From Desulfobacteraceae bacterium (GTDB taxonomy: Bacteria; Desulfobacterota; DSM-4660; Desulfatiglandales; Desulfatiglandaceae), in contig JAUWMY010000151.1 of assembly GCA_030612945.1 (NCBI GenBank), positions 1-6,521 on the forward strand: a stretch of DNA of 6,521 nt. The letters run 5' to 3'. Below, in pieces: positions 5,080-6,521 of this stretch. Each line of letters begins with the position of its first letter. The stretch's first letter is position 1. The position numbers were made by a program, and so were the translations under genes. A model generated the notes under the pieces. The model did no database searches. It was not told the DNA's origin and worked only from the letters and a program-made list of their open reading frames with translations.

Positions 5080-6521
5080 AGATCCTGATGCCGATCCGAT
5101 AGCCATCATGTACAGCGCTGGACAGGTTGCGGGGTACCAGTGCGTCTCCAATGACAAAAAGCTCGATACCTTCTGCCTGGACCACCTTCTTGAAACTGTC
5201 GTTTGCTTCCCGCTCGGACACAATCACAGTGTCGCATTTGACCGGAAACCGATATCCGTCAAAGGTTTTTACAATTATTCCACCATCATTAATTTCTTCT
5301 ATATTACAGTCGTTATAGGCCATAATGCCATTCTGCCGGAGATAGATCATGTATCGCCATTTGAAGGACGGGTTGATGTCAAATCCGGCGGATTTTTCTT
5401 TGCCAACAATAGTGACCTTTTTGCCTTTCTTGACAAGGTGAAGAGCCACGCCAATGCCAGGTTTGCGGTTCCCCCAGACTACCACGTTTTCACCAACTTC
5501 AGCCTTACCAGCCATGACATCCAGTACATTGACCACGTTTTCGGCATCACCGCCGGGGCCCTGGATTTTTGAATAGACAGGACCTGTGGCCAGAACCACG
5601 GTGTCGGGCATCTCTTCCTGGATCAAATCGTCCGTTACCTCGGTGCCGAGATGGAACTCGACACCTGCCATCTCACACATTTTTTTCTGATAGCTGACAC
5701 AGGTCATCAGCTCTTCATCGCCATAAGGGGCCTTAGATGCCTCCAAGAGAGTGCCTCCAAGCTCGTCCCGCTTGTCATAGACATGCACTTCATGTCCCCT
5801 TTGGGCCGCCACATAGGCACATTCAAGGCCTGCCGGACCCGCGCCAACGATCATAACCTCCTTTTCTTCCTCTGCTTTTTGAGGATAAAAGCTTTCGTCA
5901 TGTTCGTGCGCGCACAAGGGATTTATGTAGCAGGTCATTGGAGCATCACGGAAGAGTCTTGCAAGACAGAGATTACATGCCACACAGTGCCTTATCTCGT
6001 CTTCTCTTCCCTCTAATACTTTCTTGGGCATTAAGGGATCAGCAATCATTGAGCGGCACATTTCCCAGATATCTAATTCGCCATCTCCGATTGCCTTGTT
6101 TGGCCTGTCAGGTGTAAACAATCGATAGGCCATCTGGATGGGTATTTTCACATTCTCCTTGGCCCTTTTGGCAAGATGGAGCCAGTTGCCCTGAGGAATG
6201 TCCCGGCTGATCACAGGATAAATGGATTCCTGCCACCCAAGGGTACAACTGATGTAATCCGCTCCTGCTTCTTCGGCAATCTTGTAAGTCTCCATGGATT
6301 CTTCGGGTGTGTTTCCCCGGACATCATCCAGAAGCTCTTCGGAACAGAGACGGATACCCACAGGAATATCAGGGCCGCACACTTCCTTTACCCCCTGGAT
6401 AATCTCAACCATGGCCTGGCACCTGCCCCTTATGTCGCCGCCATACTCATCCGTTCGCCTGTTTGTATAGCTGGAGAGAAAATTGGAGATCAGGTATCCC
6501 ACAATGCCTGAAATCTCCATT
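5078..6521 (-). CDS. Old Yellow Enzyme / 2,4-dienoyl-CoA-reductase-type flavin, Fe-S ene-reductase, N-terminus outside window
   Basis: The visible 480 residues are the C-terminal part of a protein of probably about 650 residues. The first Met in view is internal, because MEISGIVGYLISNFLS matches the middle of the FMN barrel (EVMGSEGYLINEF in E. coli FadH). Next come TNRRTDEYGG (19-28), then the [4Fe-4S] motif CVACNLC...C (179, 182, 185, 197). The FAD motif GAGPAG is at 226-231, a second dinucleotide domain runs from about 345, and the C-terminal FAD signature FVIGDALVPRNL spans 455-466. The family passes electrons from NAD(P)H through FAD and Fe-S to FMN, then to an unsaturated substrate. The active-site Tyr is kept (Tyr9), but the catalytic His is Gln97 (GWQES against GWHEA). 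The NAD(P)H glycine loop is GNRKPG. Its place in the operon suggests a CoA-thioester substrate; dearomatising aryl-CoA reductases of this family are one possibility. Confidence 0.92.
   Translation of the reverse strand, partial: MEISGIVGYLISNFLSSYTNRRTDEYGGDIRGRCQAMVEIIQGVKEVCGPDIPVGIRLCSEELLDDVRGNTPEESMETYKIAEEAGADYISCTLGWQESIYPVISRDIPQGNWLHLAKRAKENVKIPIQMAYRLFTPDRPNKAIGDGELDIWEMCRSMIADPLMPKKVLEGREDEIRHCVACNLCLARLFRDAPMTCYINPLCAHEHDESFYPQKAEEEKEVMIVGAGPAGLECAYVAAQRGHEVHVYDKRDELGGTLLEASKAPYGDEELMTCVSYQKKMCEMAGVEFHLGTEVTDDLIQEEMPDTVVLATGPVYSKIQGPGGDAENVVNVLDVMAGKAEVGENVVVWGNRKPGIGVALHLVKKGKKVTIVGKEKSAGFDINPSFKWRYMIYLRQNGIMAYNDCNIEEINDGGIIVKTFDGYRFPVKCDTVIVSEREANDSFKKVVQAEGIELFVIGDALVPRNLSSAVHDGYRIGIRI

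Overview
All recognisable genes in this window lie on the minus strand and read from right to left, so the region looks like one operon or a short series of co-oriented transcription units. The content is typical of a strictly anaerobic bacterium: a flavin/iron-sulfur ene-reductase, two small ferredoxins, two heterodisulfide-reductase-A-like flavoproteins and an MvhD-type [2Fe-2S] protein. The style of the HdrA and MvhD proteins fits a sulfate-reducing or syntrophic Desulfobacterota member. That placement is inferred from gene content, not from a marker gene.

Layout in order of transcription: (1) 6521-5078, an Old Yellow Enzyme / 2,4-dienoyl-CoA-reductase-type flavoenzyme whose N-terminus lies outside the window; (2) 5062-4535, a 175-residue protein of unknown function with a C-x2-C-P-W-P motif; (3) 4523-4317, a two-cluster ferredoxin; (4) a 152-bp spacer filled almost exactly by a palindromic element with 11-bp ends; (5) 4164-3730, a methylmalonyl-CoA-epimerase-like VOC protein; (6) 3746-3537, a second, different ferredoxin overlapping the VOC gene; (7) a 236-bp spacer with several short inverted and direct repeats; (8) 3300-1960, an HdrA-like flavoprotein rich in cysteine; (9) 1958-516, a second HdrA-like flavoprotein; (10) 497-1, a ferredoxin-MvhD protein cut by the left edge. 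Genes 9 and 10 are in the same frame and are separated by a single TAG codon.

Working model (inference): the HdrA pair plus MvhD domain forms a QmoAB-like electron-transfer or electron-bifurcating module. The ferredoxins could carry electrons between it and the ene-reductase, which would act on an unsaturated or aromatic CoA thioester. Three oddities support a specialised rather than housekeeping role. The reductase has Gln where E. coli FadH has its catalytic His, and its second dinucleotide-binding loop is degenerate. The VOC protein lacks the His-His metal-ligand pair. The HdrA-MvhD polypeptide is interrupted by an in-frame amber codon. No HdrB/C, Flx or Qmo membrane subunit is visible, but such genes could lie beyond the left edge.
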